This document shows positions 45,604 to 53,808 of a stretch of 64,000 nt of DNA, in pieces. The first letter of the stretch is position 1. Every line of letters starts with the position of its first letter. The stretch is from Xylanibacter rodentium (GTDB lineage Bacteria; Bacteroidota; Bacteroidia; Bacteroidales; Bacteroidaceae): NCBI RefSeq assembly GCF_013166575.1, contig NZ_JABKKE010000014.1:1-64000 (forward strand), in the 5' to 3' direction. The notes under the pieces are model-generated. The model did not search any database and had not been told where the DNA came from. It saw only the letters and a list, made by a program, of their open reading frames with translations. The translations under genes were made by a program, and so were the position numbers.

Positions 45604-46302
45604 ATGAAGAAAATAGTATTACTGACAGGTGCCGGAATGTCGGCAGAGAGTGGTATAAAAACGTTCAGAGACTCCGACGGATTGTGGGAGAACTATCCCG
45701 TCGAACAGGTAGCGTCACATGACGGATGGCTGGCCGACCCCACATTGGTAACGGAATTCTACAACGCGCGACGCAAGGAACTGGCGGCCACAGTCCCCAA
45801 CGACGGCCACCGGCTCGTGGCACAGCTCGAGGAACAGTATCGCGTGACGGTGGTGACACAGAACGTGGACAACCTGCATGAACAGGCCGGCTCAACAGAT
45901 GTCATCCATTTGCACGGCGAACTGATGAAAGTATGTTCCTCACGCGACACGGAGGATCAGCGTTACTGGCAAACGCTGACAGCCGACAACTGCCGAGTGG
46001 AACCGGGTACACCGGCCGGTGACGGGTCGCTGCTACGCCCATATATCGTGTTCTTCGGTGAGGCGGTGCCCATGATAAGCAAGGCGGCAGACAAGGCTGC
46101 AGATGCCGACATCTTCATCATCATCGGCACATCGCTTAATGTATATCCCGCAGCCGGCCTTATACACTATGTCCGTTCCGGAGTGCCGGTATACCTCATC
46201 GACCCCAAACCAGTAAAAACTTCCGGGCACCGGCACATACAGCACATCATGAAAGGAGCATCTGAAGGCATGCGTGAGTTGTGCGGACTGCTGATGAAAT
46301 GA
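45604..46302 (+). CDS. cobB: Sir2-family NAD-dependent protein deacylase
   Basis: A 232-residue cytosolic sirtuin that removes acyl groups from lysines using NAD. Visible motifs are GAGMSAESGIKTFRD (NAD site), TQNVDNLHEQAGS, HLHGEL (catalytic His), PYIVFFGEAVP and IIGTSLNVYPAAGL. The usual CxxC...CxxC zinc module is absent: between HLHGEL and RPYIVF only two isolated cysteines remain, a form I know from other Bacteroidales. It is monocistronic or linked to the acetyltransferase gene 112 bp downstream. Confidence 0.9.
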   Translation: MKKIVLLTGAGMSAESGIKTFRDSDGLWENYPVEQVASHDGWLADPTLVTEFYNARRKELAATVPNDGHRLVAQLEEQYRVTVVTQNVDNLHEQAGSTDVIHLHGELMKVCSSRDTEDQRYWQTLTADNCRVEPGTPAGDGSLLRPYIVFFGEAVPMISKAADKAADADIFIIIGTSLNVYPAAGLIHYVRSGVPVYLIDPKPVKTSGHRHIQHIMKGASEGMRELCGLLMK

Positions 46303-46414
46303 CAAATAGTTTTTTTGCTTAAAAGCAATATAATATGACTGGCGTTTAACGCATCTGCTTTAAAAGGCATCACAGCCATCCTATCCGGCCATTAACAAAG
46401 ACAATATCATAGAT

Positions 46415-47002
46415 ATGACGAAAGACAATCTTTCACTTATTCGTTCAGGACAATGGATGAACGGTTTCGCAAAAGAATTTGCCGTAGCATTAGGTATATG
46501 CGAGGAACAATGTTTCAAGCTCAATTCTCTTCCACCATCACACAGTGAAGAACGCAATCAGATCATAAGAAACATCATGGGGAATATCGGCGAGCACTTT
46601 ACAATACACAGCCCTTTTCACTGTGACTTCGGAACAAACATACACATCGGTGAGAACTTCATAAGCAATTTCAATCTTACCATCCTTGACGAAGCCGATG
46701 TAACCATCGGCAATAATGTTTTCATAGGTCCGGACTGCCGTCTGTGCACAGTGATACACGCACTCAAGGCCACTCAACGCAATTCAGGAGTAATGAGGGC
46801 ACGTCCCATCACCATCGGTAACGATGTATGGATAGCGGCAGGCGTAACCGTATTGCCCGGCGTGAATATTGGCGATGGAGCCGTAATAGGTGCAGGAAGT
46901 GTTGTAACAAAAGACATCCCTCCACATACACTTGCAGCAGGCAATCCATGCCACATCATTCGCGAGATAACAGATGAAGACAAAGTTGACATAATATCAT
47001 AA
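46415..47002 (+). CDS. Sugar O-acetyltransferase (maltose/galactoside acetyltransferase type)
   Basis: A 195-residue left-handed beta-helix acyltransferase. N-terminal helical cap (residues 1-55), then hexapeptide repeats (NIHIGENFISNFNLTILDEA, VTIGNNVFIGPDC, ITIGNDVWIAAGVTVLPGVN, GDGAVIGAGSVVTKDIP). His in TVIHALKA matches the catalytic base of the LacA/Maa group. It transfers acetyl from acetyl-CoA to a sugar hydroxyl; the natural acceptor is unknown. Confidence 0.88.
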   Translation: MTKDNLSLIRSGQWMNGFAKEFAVALGICEEQCFKLNSLPPSHSEERNQIIRNIMGNIGEHFTIHSPFHCDFGTNIHIGENFISNFNLTILDEADVTIGNNVFIGPDCRLCTVIHALKATQRNSGVMRARPITIGNDVWIAAGVTVLPGVNIGDGAVIGAGSVVTKDIPPHTLAAGNPCHIIREITDEDKVDIIS

Positions 47003-47051
47003 TAACTATAGAATCTGTATTTCAACCATTCCGAATAGATACGGTGTAATT

Positions 47052-47804
47052 TTACACAACCGCACATACACCACATTGTTTATTACGGCTCACACAGATT
47101 TTTCCGAAATCCATCGTCTTTGCATCGAAAGTAAGCAGACTGTCGGTAAGCAGATGTCCAATACCTGTCAGAAACTTCAATGCCTCGGCCGCCTGAATGG
47201 TGCCCAGTATGCCGGCAATGACCCCAAAAACACCGGTTTCCGCAGCCGGCGGCACGACATCGAGCGGAGGTTCCCCTCCGAAAATACAACGGTAACAGGC
47301 CGAGCCTGGCACCCACGTGAACGTATGTCCCTCGAAACGCAATATGCCGCCATGTGAAAACGGCTTCTCCATGGTCACGCATGTATCGTTGATAAGCATC
47401 TTTGCCGCAAAATTATCTGTAGCATCGACTATAAAATCGTAATTGCGGATTATGTCAGCAGCATTGGCCTCGTTAAGCAAATCACATATTGGTTCTGCAA
47501 TGACATGAGGATTGATAGCTTTGATTCGTTCGCAGGCCGATTCGACCTTGGGGCGTCCCACATCGGCCGTGGTATGTATGACCTGACGTTGCAGATTGGA
47601 CAAGTCGACCACGTCACCGTCTGCAATGCCTATCGTACCCACACCGGCAGCAGCCAGATAAAGAGCTACCGGAGAGCCGAGACCACCGGCTCCGACGATG
47701 AGCACACGCCCACGGCGTATCCTGTTCTGTCCCTCAACGCCACACTCCTTCAACAGGAAATGACGACTATAGCGCGAAAGCTCTTCTTTTGTAAAACCAA
47801 TCAT
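47052..47804 (-). CDS. HesA/MoeB/ThiF-family adenylating protein
   Basis: A 250-residue E1-like protein that would adenylate the C-terminus of a ubiquitin-like sulfur carrier. The ATP site GAGGLGSPVALYLAAAGVG is at residues 36-54, with Arg and Asp residues of the fold (SNLQRQVIHT, DATDNFAAK). Zinc ligands are CYRC near residue 188 and CGVC at the C-terminus. The position of the catalytic Cys in MoeB/ThiF (NCxTAGV / LTCVEAGV) reads PPAAETGV here, so thioester formation looks impaired or unnecessary. No ThiS/MoaD gene is nearby. Confidence 0.82.
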   Translation of the reverse strand: MIGFTKEELSRYSRHFLLKECGVEGQNRIRRGRVLIVGAGGLGSPVALYLAAAGVGTIGIADGDVVDLSNLQRQVIHTTADVGRPKVESACERIKAINPHVIAEPICDLLNEANAADIIRNYDFIVDATDNFAAKMLINDTCVTMEKPFSHGGILRFEGHTFTWVPGSACYRCIFGGEPPLDVVPPAAETGVFGVIAGILGTIQAAEALKFLTGIGHLLTDSLLTFDAKTMDFGKICVSRNKQCGVCAVV

Positions 47805-47855
47805 AGACTTTTTTACTCCATAAAGCCAGAACCTACTTATCGGAACTTGTTGAAA

Positions 47856-48206
47856 TCATATAAATCTTGCTATAACACTCAGACACTTCTCCCTGTTTAC
47901 AGGCTTTGAAAGAAACTCATCGCATCCCACATCCATTGCCTTTCGGCGGTCTGTATCGAAAGCGTTGGCCGTGAGCATCACTATTGGTATGTCCGGCATC
48001 ATACTCTTTATACGGCATGTTGCCTCCAAACCGTCACACACCGGCATTTTCAAGTCCATCAGAATAAGGTCTACACCGCCTTTCTCTGCCATATCTATTG
48101 CTTCCTGCCCGTTACGGGCTCTCACGACACTGTAGTTATGCTTCAATATATATGTCATCAGCATATAGTTACTATCATTGTCTTCTGCTATCATCACTGT
48201 CTTCAT
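47856..48206 (-). CDS. Single-domain response regulator (CheY-like)
   Basis: A 116-residue receiver domain without output domain. The acidic pocket AEDND is near residue 8, phospho-acceptor Asp in LILMDLKMP (about residue 51), switch Thr in VMLTANAF and Lys in SKPVN. It would pass phosphate in a relay or bind a partner protein. No histidine kinase is adjacent. It starts 52 bp from the ThiF-like gene on the same strand, with no evident functional link. Confidence 0.85.
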   Translation of the reverse strand: MKTVMIAEDNDSNYMLMTYILKHNYSVVRARNGQEAIDMAEKGGVDLILMDLKMPVCDGLEATCRIKSMMPDIPIVMLTANAFDTDRRKAMDVGCDEFLSKPVNREKCLSVIARFI

Positions 48207-48383
48207 AACGTATCAGTAGTTTTTTTACGGATGGGTAAAAGATTAATGTCTCACCATTCCGGATTTCCATTATTTATAATATCCACATTTCTCAAAAATG
48301 TACCGATATATCAACCATCGATATACACTAATGACACATACATCGGCACATCCCATAAGTAAAACTCAAATCACACGTAGTTA

Positions 48384-49850
48384 CTATTTCTTCCAAAGTT
48401 TGCTCATTTCCTCAAGAGTCTTTCCCTTGGTTTCCGGTACAAGTCTCCAAACGAACACGGCAGCCACCACACAGATTAGACCATAAAGACCATAGGTGAA
48501 CCAGTGACCGAAATCGGGGTCGGAAGCAGTCTTCATATTGAACATCGGCACAAATGTCGAACTTACAATCCAATTGAATATCCACTGGAAAGCCACGGCG
48601 ATGGCCACTGCGGCGCCGCGGATAGTATTGGGGAATATCTCTGATATGAGCACCCAGCAGATGGGCCCCCACGAGAACATGAACGAGGCACTGTATACCA
48701 TGATGCTGACCATGGTGACAAAACTGAGATCAGGATTTCCGAATGTGACGGCCACACCGAAAGCTCCTATTGCCATACCGATAGAACCGTAAATGAGCAA
48801 CGGCTTGCGGCCCCATTTCTCGACCGTAAATATAGCCACGAGAGTGAAGAGAATGTTGACCACACCCATCATCACCGTCTGAACCATAGGCTTGTCCATA
48901 CCCATGTCTGCAAAGATACGCGGAGCATAGTAAAGCACGGCATTGATGCCCACAGCCTGTTGGAACACGCTGAGCATGATGCCGACGAAAATTACAAGCC
49001 ATCCGTAAGTGAACAGACGCTCGGTCTTCTCGCTGATGGTATCCTTGATATCGCAGAGGATACGGCTGCCCAAAGCCGCACCGTTTATCCTGCTTAGGAT
49101 ACCAAGCGCACGGTCGTCCTGCCCCACCATCACAAGATAACGCGGAGTCTCCGGAACGAAACATATCAACAAGGCGAAAAGTCCGGCCGGTACAGCCTCG
49201 CTGCCGAACATATAGCGCCATCCTGTGGTAATGGTCCACGGGTCGCTGCCGGAAGCGACGGCATTTACGCCCTGACCTATCTGCTCGATAACGGGATTGG
49301 TGTGCTCTCCGAGAATCATGAAATTGACGAAGTATACCACGAGCTGGCCGAAGATGATGGCAAACTGGTTCCACGACACAAGGGTGCCGCGAATGTTCGA
49401 CGGTGCCACCTCTGCTATATACATCGGGCAGATGGCCGAGGCCAATCCTACTCCAACGCCTCCTATAACGCGATAAATATTGAACACCACGAGCAGACTC
49501 TTTGTCGGTACACCGTGCTCAAAAAAGAGGAATTCTGGTGACATTGAACCCAATGCCGATACGAAAAACAGCAAACCAGCAAGAAAAAGTGAACGTTTAC
49601 GACCGAGATTGGAGGCAAGAAAACCCGAAACAGCACTGCCGATAATACACCCTATAAGGGCACTGGCACAAGTGAATCCGTGCCATCCGTCAGTATAGGT
49701 AAAATCTGAAGCACCAAGGAAGAAAGCCTGAAGCCCCTTCTCTGCTCCCGATATCACTGCCGTGTCGTAACCGAAGAGCAAGCCGCCCAACACGGCGACC
49801 ATCACGATTGAAATAAGGTAAGATTTGCTACCTGTCTGATTCTTTTCCAT
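48384..49850 (-). CDS. Sugar:proton symporter, MFS sugar porter family (XylE-like)
   Basis: A 488-residue, 12-helix inner membrane transporter. Sugar porter signatures are present: LGRKRSLFLAGLLF after helix 2, VGVGLASAICPMYIAEVAPS, PETPRYLVM before the central loop, and PETKGKTLEEM after helix 12. GINAVLYYAPRI in helix 7 lines the sugar site as in XylE and GLUT proteins. Xylose, arabinose or glucose is likely; the presence of arabinan-degrading enzymes 40 kb away is no proof. A 530-bp non-coding region with a probable small RNA precedes it. Confidence 0.88.
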   Translation of the reverse strand: MEKNQTGSKSYLISIVMVAVLGGLLFGYDTAVISGAEKGLQAFFLGASDFTYTDGWHGFTCASALIGCIIGSAVSGFLASNLGRKRSLFLAGLLFFVSALGSMSPEFLFFEHGVPTKSLLVVFNIYRVIGGVGVGLASAICPMYIAEVAPSNIRGTLVSWNQFAIIFGQLVVYFVNFMILGEHTNPVIEQIGQGVNAVASGSDPWTITTGWRYMFGSEAVPAGLFALLICFVPETPRYLVMVGQDDRALGILSRINGAALGSRILCDIKDTISEKTERLFTYGWLVIFVGIMLSVFQQAVGINAVLYYAPRIFADMGMDKPMVQTVMMGVVNILFTLVAIFTVEKWGRKPLLIYGSIGMAIGAFGVAVTFGNPDLSFVTMVSIMVYSASFMFSWGPICWVLISEIFPNTIRGAAVAIAVAFQWIFNWIVSSTFVPMFNMKTASDPDFGHWFTYGLYGLICVVAAVFVWRLVPETKGKTLEEMSKLWKK

Positions 49851-49954
49851 TTATATTCAATTAGATTTGTTTTATACACATCATTGTTATAATTATAATG
49901 ACATACACATTAAGTATACGTTCAAGACTACGGAATCCCCTGGATTTCATCCCC

Positions 49955-50016
49955 CGTTTTCTCGCCATGGCAGAGTTTGAGCAAGCTCACTCTGCTCATT
50001 TGGCTTGACGAAAACG
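49955..50016 (+). repeat. Family A imperfect palindrome, copy 6
   Basis: The same sequence as copy 1 including the GCAGAG...CTCTGC inner hairpin, ending TTGGCTTGACGAAAACG. It is preceded by GGATTTCATCC, the complement of the GATGAAATCC seen beside copies 4 and 7. Confidence 0.9.
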
Positions 50017-50143
50017 TTCATTTTATGGTCGTTTTCGATAAATCAGAGCAAATATAACACTTTTCCTCCAAATATAAAGCCATTCCTGAATATTTTTTGT
50101 TCAAACCGCAAATATTGTCAATAAAGTCTACGGTGAAAATACC

Positions 50144-50396
50144 AAAAACGCCACCACTCGTCATCGAGCAGCGGCGTCCAAAGCCTATGTTTGTTAATAT
50201 GTCATTTCAGTCTGTCATCCGCTGTCGTTTCATTACGGCGTGCAGCCGAGACAATGACTAATACTAACTTTCTGAAAGTTAAGGGAACCTCACGGTTGCC
50301 TATGTTATCCACATTTAAACTTTCTTTTTACCAATAACTAAAAACCTAAAACTATAAATATTACTACTAACCTAAAACAATCTATTAACCTTTTGA
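50144..50396 (-). ncRNA. Candidate small RNA (about 250 nt) with own promoter and terminator
   Basis: Promoter -7 TATCTTTG on the minus strand (50402-50409). The transcript from about 50395 has an AU-rich 5' part, then local stems (AACC-GTGA-GGTT; AACTTTC-AG-AAAGTT; GTCAT...ATGAC with an inner GGC-TGCAC-GCC) and a terminator at 50149-50176: a 12-bp stem CGCCGCTGCTCG / CGAGTGGTGGCG with loop ATGA, followed by UUUUU. No open frame of note is inside. It may be an independent sRNA or a terminated leader of the sugar transporter gene at 49850. I do not recognise it as tmRNA, RNase P or SRP RNA; 6S RNA cannot be excluded. Confidence 0.6.
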
Positions 50397-50644
50397 CGTT
50401 GCAAAGATACGGCGAATTTACGAACCATACAAGATATTTGGCCTTCTATATCGAGAAAACACATATATTCTTGACGTAAATCAAAACACTGTGTGCGCAA
50501 ACAACAGATTTTATGATTCAAAAACACTATTTTGCTCGTCAATATGTCACAGATACATACGATGTGATTACCAATTGTCCACCCGTTTATCTTCGTTTTT
50601 CCTACCATCCAAAATACAAGCCTGCCAACTCTGTTATTGCCATT

Positions 50645-51112
50645 TCAATATTTTGTCTTATCATCCTTGTCAATCCATCTGCGGAAAGCCTCTTTGGCCT
50701 CCTGCTCCATTATTATTTCAGACGGCTTATGTCGGGCGGCCGGCTTCAGTTCCAGTTCACGATATATAAAGTCGTCGTCAAATCCGGCCCGTGCCGCGTC
50801 CTCACGGTTGTTGGCATAATATATCTTATCCAGACGAGCCCAATATATTGCACCGAGGCACATCGGACACGGTTCACAAGATGTATAAATTTCACAACCG
50901 CTCAGGTCGAACGTTCCAAGACGTGCTGCCGCCTCACGTATAGCACTGACTTCGGCGTGTGCAGTAGGGTCACAGTGAGTCGTAACACAGTTGGCTGCCT
51001 CAGCCAATATATCTCCATCACGGGCAATGACAGCACCGAAAGGGCCACCGCCATGACTGACGCTTTCCTCCGAAAGTCTGATAGCTCTTGCCATAAGTTG
51101 TTCCTTGTTCAT
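50645..51112 (-). CDS. guaD: Guanine deaminase (cytidine-deaminase fold)
   Basis: A 155-residue zinc deaminase. Zinc and catalytic motif HAE at residues 52-54 and PCPMC at 81-85 (Cys82, Cys85). The C-terminal signature NREDAARAGFDDDFIYREL matches the B. subtilis-type guanine deaminase rather than tRNA adenosine deaminase TadA. It converts guanine to xanthine in purine catabolism or salvage. It has a TATATTTG promoter box at 51189-51196 and appears monocistronic. Confidence 0.88.
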   Translation of the reverse strand: MNKEQLMARAIRLSEESVSHGGGPFGAVIARDGDILAEAANCVTTHCDPTAHAEVSAIREAAARLGTFDLSGCEIYTSCEPCPMCLGAIYWARLDKIYYANNREDAARAGFDDDFIYRELELKPAARHKPSEIIMEQEAKEAFRRWIDKDDKTKY

Positions 51113-51188
51113 AATGTCTATGCGTTTTTATTATTTCCTTAATACTGTTCCATGTATCACAGGCAATCCTTTATGATACCGGACATTA

Positions 51189-51196
51189 CAAATATA
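51189..51196 (-). promoter_or_regulatory. guaD promoter -7 box
   Basis: Minus strand TATATTTG, about 77 bp before the start codon. Confidence 0.5.
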
Positions 51197-51272
51197 ATCA
51201 ATTCCTGCCTGCCGCCCAACATCCACTCTTTGTTATTCTTTATTCTTTCAGTTCTTTATGCTTTTTAAACAA

Positions 51273-51412
51273 CGCTTTCGTTAAGCCAGATGAGCAATGC
51301 CAAATTTGTTTGGGCATTGCAATGGTGAGAAAACGAAGGATGAAATCCAACGCTTTCGTTAAGCCAAATGAGCAGAGTGAGCTTGCTCAAACTCTGCCAT
51401 GGCAAGAAAACG
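51273..51412 (-). repeat. Family A imperfect palindromes, copies 7 and 8 in tandem, different inner stems
   Basis: Copy 7 (51273-51335) has the GCAATGCC...GGGCATTGC inner stem, copy 8 (51351-51412) the GCAGAG...CTCTGC stem. The outer parts (CGCTTTCGTTAAGCC and GAGAAAACG) are the same, and the copies are separated by AAGGATGAAATCCAA. They fill the space between guaD's upstream region and the DUF3237-type gene's stop. Confidence 0.9.
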
Positions 51413-51426
51413 AGAGATGATTACCG

Positions 51427-51945
51427 TCATTCCACTTTCCACACATCAAGCGTGATACCGTTCTTCAGTCCGAACGAGGGAGAACATACGAAGATTGCAT
51501 TGTTCAACCAGGCATATTCACTGTCGGCCGGAGCTTCAAACCGTGGAGCCGCCTTGAAATAAAAAGAGGAGCCGCCTCCACTCTCATCCTTGCCATCCAC
51601 CATAATCCCTCTGTTGCGCACATGGATATACACACCGTCGTCTGTTCTGATGGAATAGACAGCTTCCAGTTCAGTCCGCTTGCCATCGGCCGACAACAGT
51701 TGATAGTCAGCCCCACCGCTTAACACCGTACCGCGCAGAAACGGTCCGTCGAACGTTCCGCCCGTAATGGGTATAATCTGCCGTCGGCCAAGCGGTGTGT
51801 CACCTATACTGTATGCCGGCCCGACGGTGACATTGAGCTGCATGACAAAAGTCATCTTCGGAATCTCGGCCCGCGGTATCACCTTTTGGGCAGAAACAGT
51901 ATAAGACAATATAGAAACAATAAGGCAAAGGAACAGCTTTTTCAT
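51427..51945 (-). CDS. Exported DUF3237-family protein
   Basis: A 172-residue protein with signal peptide (KLFLCLIVSILSYTVSAQ). The mature part, FVMQLNVTVGPAYSIGDTPL, RRQIIPITGGTFDGPFLRG, VLSGGADYQLL and a final LNNAIFVCSPS, matches the DUF3237 family, whose members form a small beta-barrel of unknown function. Most DUF3237 proteins are cytosolic, so the signal peptide is notable. It stands alone. Confidence 0.8.
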   Translation of the reverse strand: MKKLFLCLIVSILSYTVSAQKVIPRAEIPKMTFVMQLNVTVGPAYSIGDTPLGRRQIIPITGGTFDGPFLRGTVLSGGADYQLLSADGKRTELEAVYSIRTDDGVYIHVRNRGIMVDGKDESGGGSSFYFKAAPRFEAPADSEYAWLNNAIFVCSPSFGLKNGITLDVWKVE

Positions 51946-51985
51946 AAAAACAAGACATAAAACAGGAATAAAACAAACAAGACGT

Positions 51986-52058
51986 CAAGCAAGGGCTATA
52001 TCAGAAAAACAGCAGCCATCCGACATGGCACTATCTTTTCCGATACAGCCCTTGCTTG
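51986..52058 (-). terminator. Long hairpin after rfbC
   Basis: CAAGCAAGGGCTATATC / GATACAGCCCTTGCTTG arms (one mismatch) around a 39-nt loop, about 11 bp after the rfbC stop. It probably ends the rhamnose operon transcript. Confidence 0.65.
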
Positions 52059-52068
52059 TCTCCTGACA

Positions 52069-52638
52069 TCAATACAGATCTACATTAATATCAAAAGGAC
52101 TGTCGAAATCTTTCAGCACCTCGTGTCTGGTATCCTTCTCCGAAAGAATGGCATGTTCGGTGGGTATCCGCCAGTCAATGCCAAGAGAATCATCTATGAT
52201 TGATATACCTCCGTCAGTCTCGGGATGATAGAACTCGTCACACTTGTACTGGAACACCGCCGTATCACTCAACACGGCAAAACCATGTGCAAAACCTCTC
52301 GGAATGAAGAATTGCCGATGATTGTCTTCCGTCAGTTCCACAGCCACATGCCTACCATACGTGGGCGATCCTTTGCGGATGTCCACCGCAACGTCGAGCA
52401 CAGCGCCCTTCACACATCTCACCAACTTGCTCTGCGTGAACGGCGGACGCTGGAAATGCAGACCACGCATCACACCATACGAACTCATGCTCTCGTTGTC
52501 CTGACAAAACTCTATATGGCGGATTTTCTCATCAAACTCGCGCTGAGAAAAACTTTCAAAGAAATACCCACGGGCATCCTTGAAGATACGTGGCTCAATG
52601 ATTACCACGCCTTCTATATCTGTCTTTATTACCTCCAT
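52069..52638 (-). CDS. rfbC: dTDP-4-dehydrorhamnose 3,5-epimerase
   Basis: A 189-residue cupin-fold epimerase, third enzyme of dTDP-L-rhamnose synthesis. GVMRGLHFQRPPFTQSKLVRC holds the catalytic His, and FIPRGFAHGFAVLSDTAVFQYKCDEFY the substrate-binding part. It begins directly at the end of rfbB with no gap, which implies coupled translation. The product feeds O-antigen or capsule assembly with the glycosyltransferases nearby. Confidence 0.95.
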   Translation of the reverse strand: MEVIKTDIEGVVIIEPRIFKDARGYFFESFSQREFDEKIRHIEFCQDNESMSSYGVMRGLHFQRPPFTQSKLVRCVKGAVLDVAVDIRKGSPTYGRHVAVELTEDNHRQFFIPRGFAHGFAVLSDTAVFQYKCDEFYHPETDGGISIIDDSLGIDWRIPTEHAILSEKDTRHEVLKDFDSPFDINVDLY

Positions 52639-53769
52639 TTATCTGTTGTACATATCCTGATAATACTTCTGATAGTCGCCGCTGGTCACGTTGTCCATCC
52701 ATTCCTGATTGTCCAGATACCAGCGCACAGTCTTCTCGATACCCTCCTCAAACTGCAGACTCGGCTCCCACCCCAGTTCACGCTGTAGCTTGCGAGAGTC
52801 AATGGCGTAGCGCATATCGTGCCCCATACGGTCTGTAACATAGGTTATCAGGTCGTCATCGGCACCCTCAGGGCGTCCCAGCAGACGGTCCACCGTCTTG
52901 ATTACAACGCGGATGATGTCGATGTTCTTCCACTCGTTAAATCCACCTATATTATAGGTATCGGCTATCTTTCCCTTATGGAATATCACATCGATGGCAC
53001 GGGCATGGTCCTCCACATACAGCCAATCGCGCACGTTGAGCCCCTCACCGTATACCGGCAACGGCTTGCGATGACGGATGTTGTTGATAAACAGCGGAAT
53101 GAGTTTCTCGGGGAACTGATACGGACCGTAATTGTTAGAGCAGTTGGTCACGATGGTGGGCATACCGTAGGTGTCGTGGAACGCACGTACGAAATGGTCG
53201 GAACCGGCTTTCGATGCCGAATATGGCGAATGTGGGGTGTACTTTGTCGTCTCAAGGAAGAAATCTTCACCGTAGGCATGGTGATGCTCCGACGACGAAG
53301 CCTTGGTGGTAAACGGCGACTCTATGCCCTCGGGGTTGGTGAGCTGCAGCGCGCCATACACCTCGTCGGTCGAAATGTGATAGAATCGCTTGCCCTCGTA
53401 TTTCTCGGGCAGGCTCTCCCAATATTCCTTCGCTGCCTGCAACAGCGTGAGCGTGCCCATCACGTTGGTCTGAGCAAAGGTGAATGGGTCCTTTATCGAG
53501 CGGTCCACGTGGCTCTCGGCGGCCAGATGGATGATGCCGTCCACACTGTGCTCGCGCATCAGTCTGCGGATAAGCTCGAAGTCGCAGATGTCACCCTTCA
53601 CGAAAGTATAGTTGGGCTTGTCCTCTATATCCTTCAAATTGGCCAGATTGCCGGCATACGTCAGCTTGTCGAGGTTGATTATATTATACTCGGGATATTT
53701 GTTCACGAACAGTCTCACCACATGAGAACCGATGAATCCGGCACCGCCGGTGATAATTATATTCTTCAT
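52639..53769 (-). CDS. rfbB: dTDP-glucose 4,6-dehydratase
   Basis: A 376-residue short-chain-dehydrogenase-fold enzyme, NAD-dependent, second step of dTDP-L-rhamnose synthesis. GGAGFIGSHVVR (NAD site), HLAAESHVDRS, STDEVYG with catalytic Asp-Glu, and YSASKAGSDH (Tyr-x3-Lys) are visible. It lies between rfbD and rfbC in an operon transcribed leftward. rfbA is not in the window. Confidence 0.96.
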   Translation of the reverse strand: MKNIIITGGAGFIGSHVVRLFVNKYPEYNIINLDKLTYAGNLANLKDIEDKPNYTFVKGDICDFELIRRLMREHSVDGIIHLAAESHVDRSIKDPFTFAQTNVMGTLTLLQAAKEYWESLPEKYEGKRFYHISTDEVYGALQLTNPEGIESPFTTKASSSEHHHAYGEDFFLETTKYTPHSPYSASKAGSDHFVRAFHDTYGMPTIVTNCSNNYGPYQFPEKLIPLFINNIRHRKPLPVYGEGLNVRDWLYVEDHARAIDVIFHKGKIADTYNIGGFNEWKNIDIIRVVIKTVDRLLGRPEGADDDLITYVTDRMGHDMRYAIDSRKLQRELGWEPSLQFEEGIEKTVRWYLDNQEWMDNVTSGDYQKYYQDMYNR

Positions 53770-53808
53770 TTCAATGTTGTTTTTTATCAGATATAGGACA
53801 ATGTGGGA

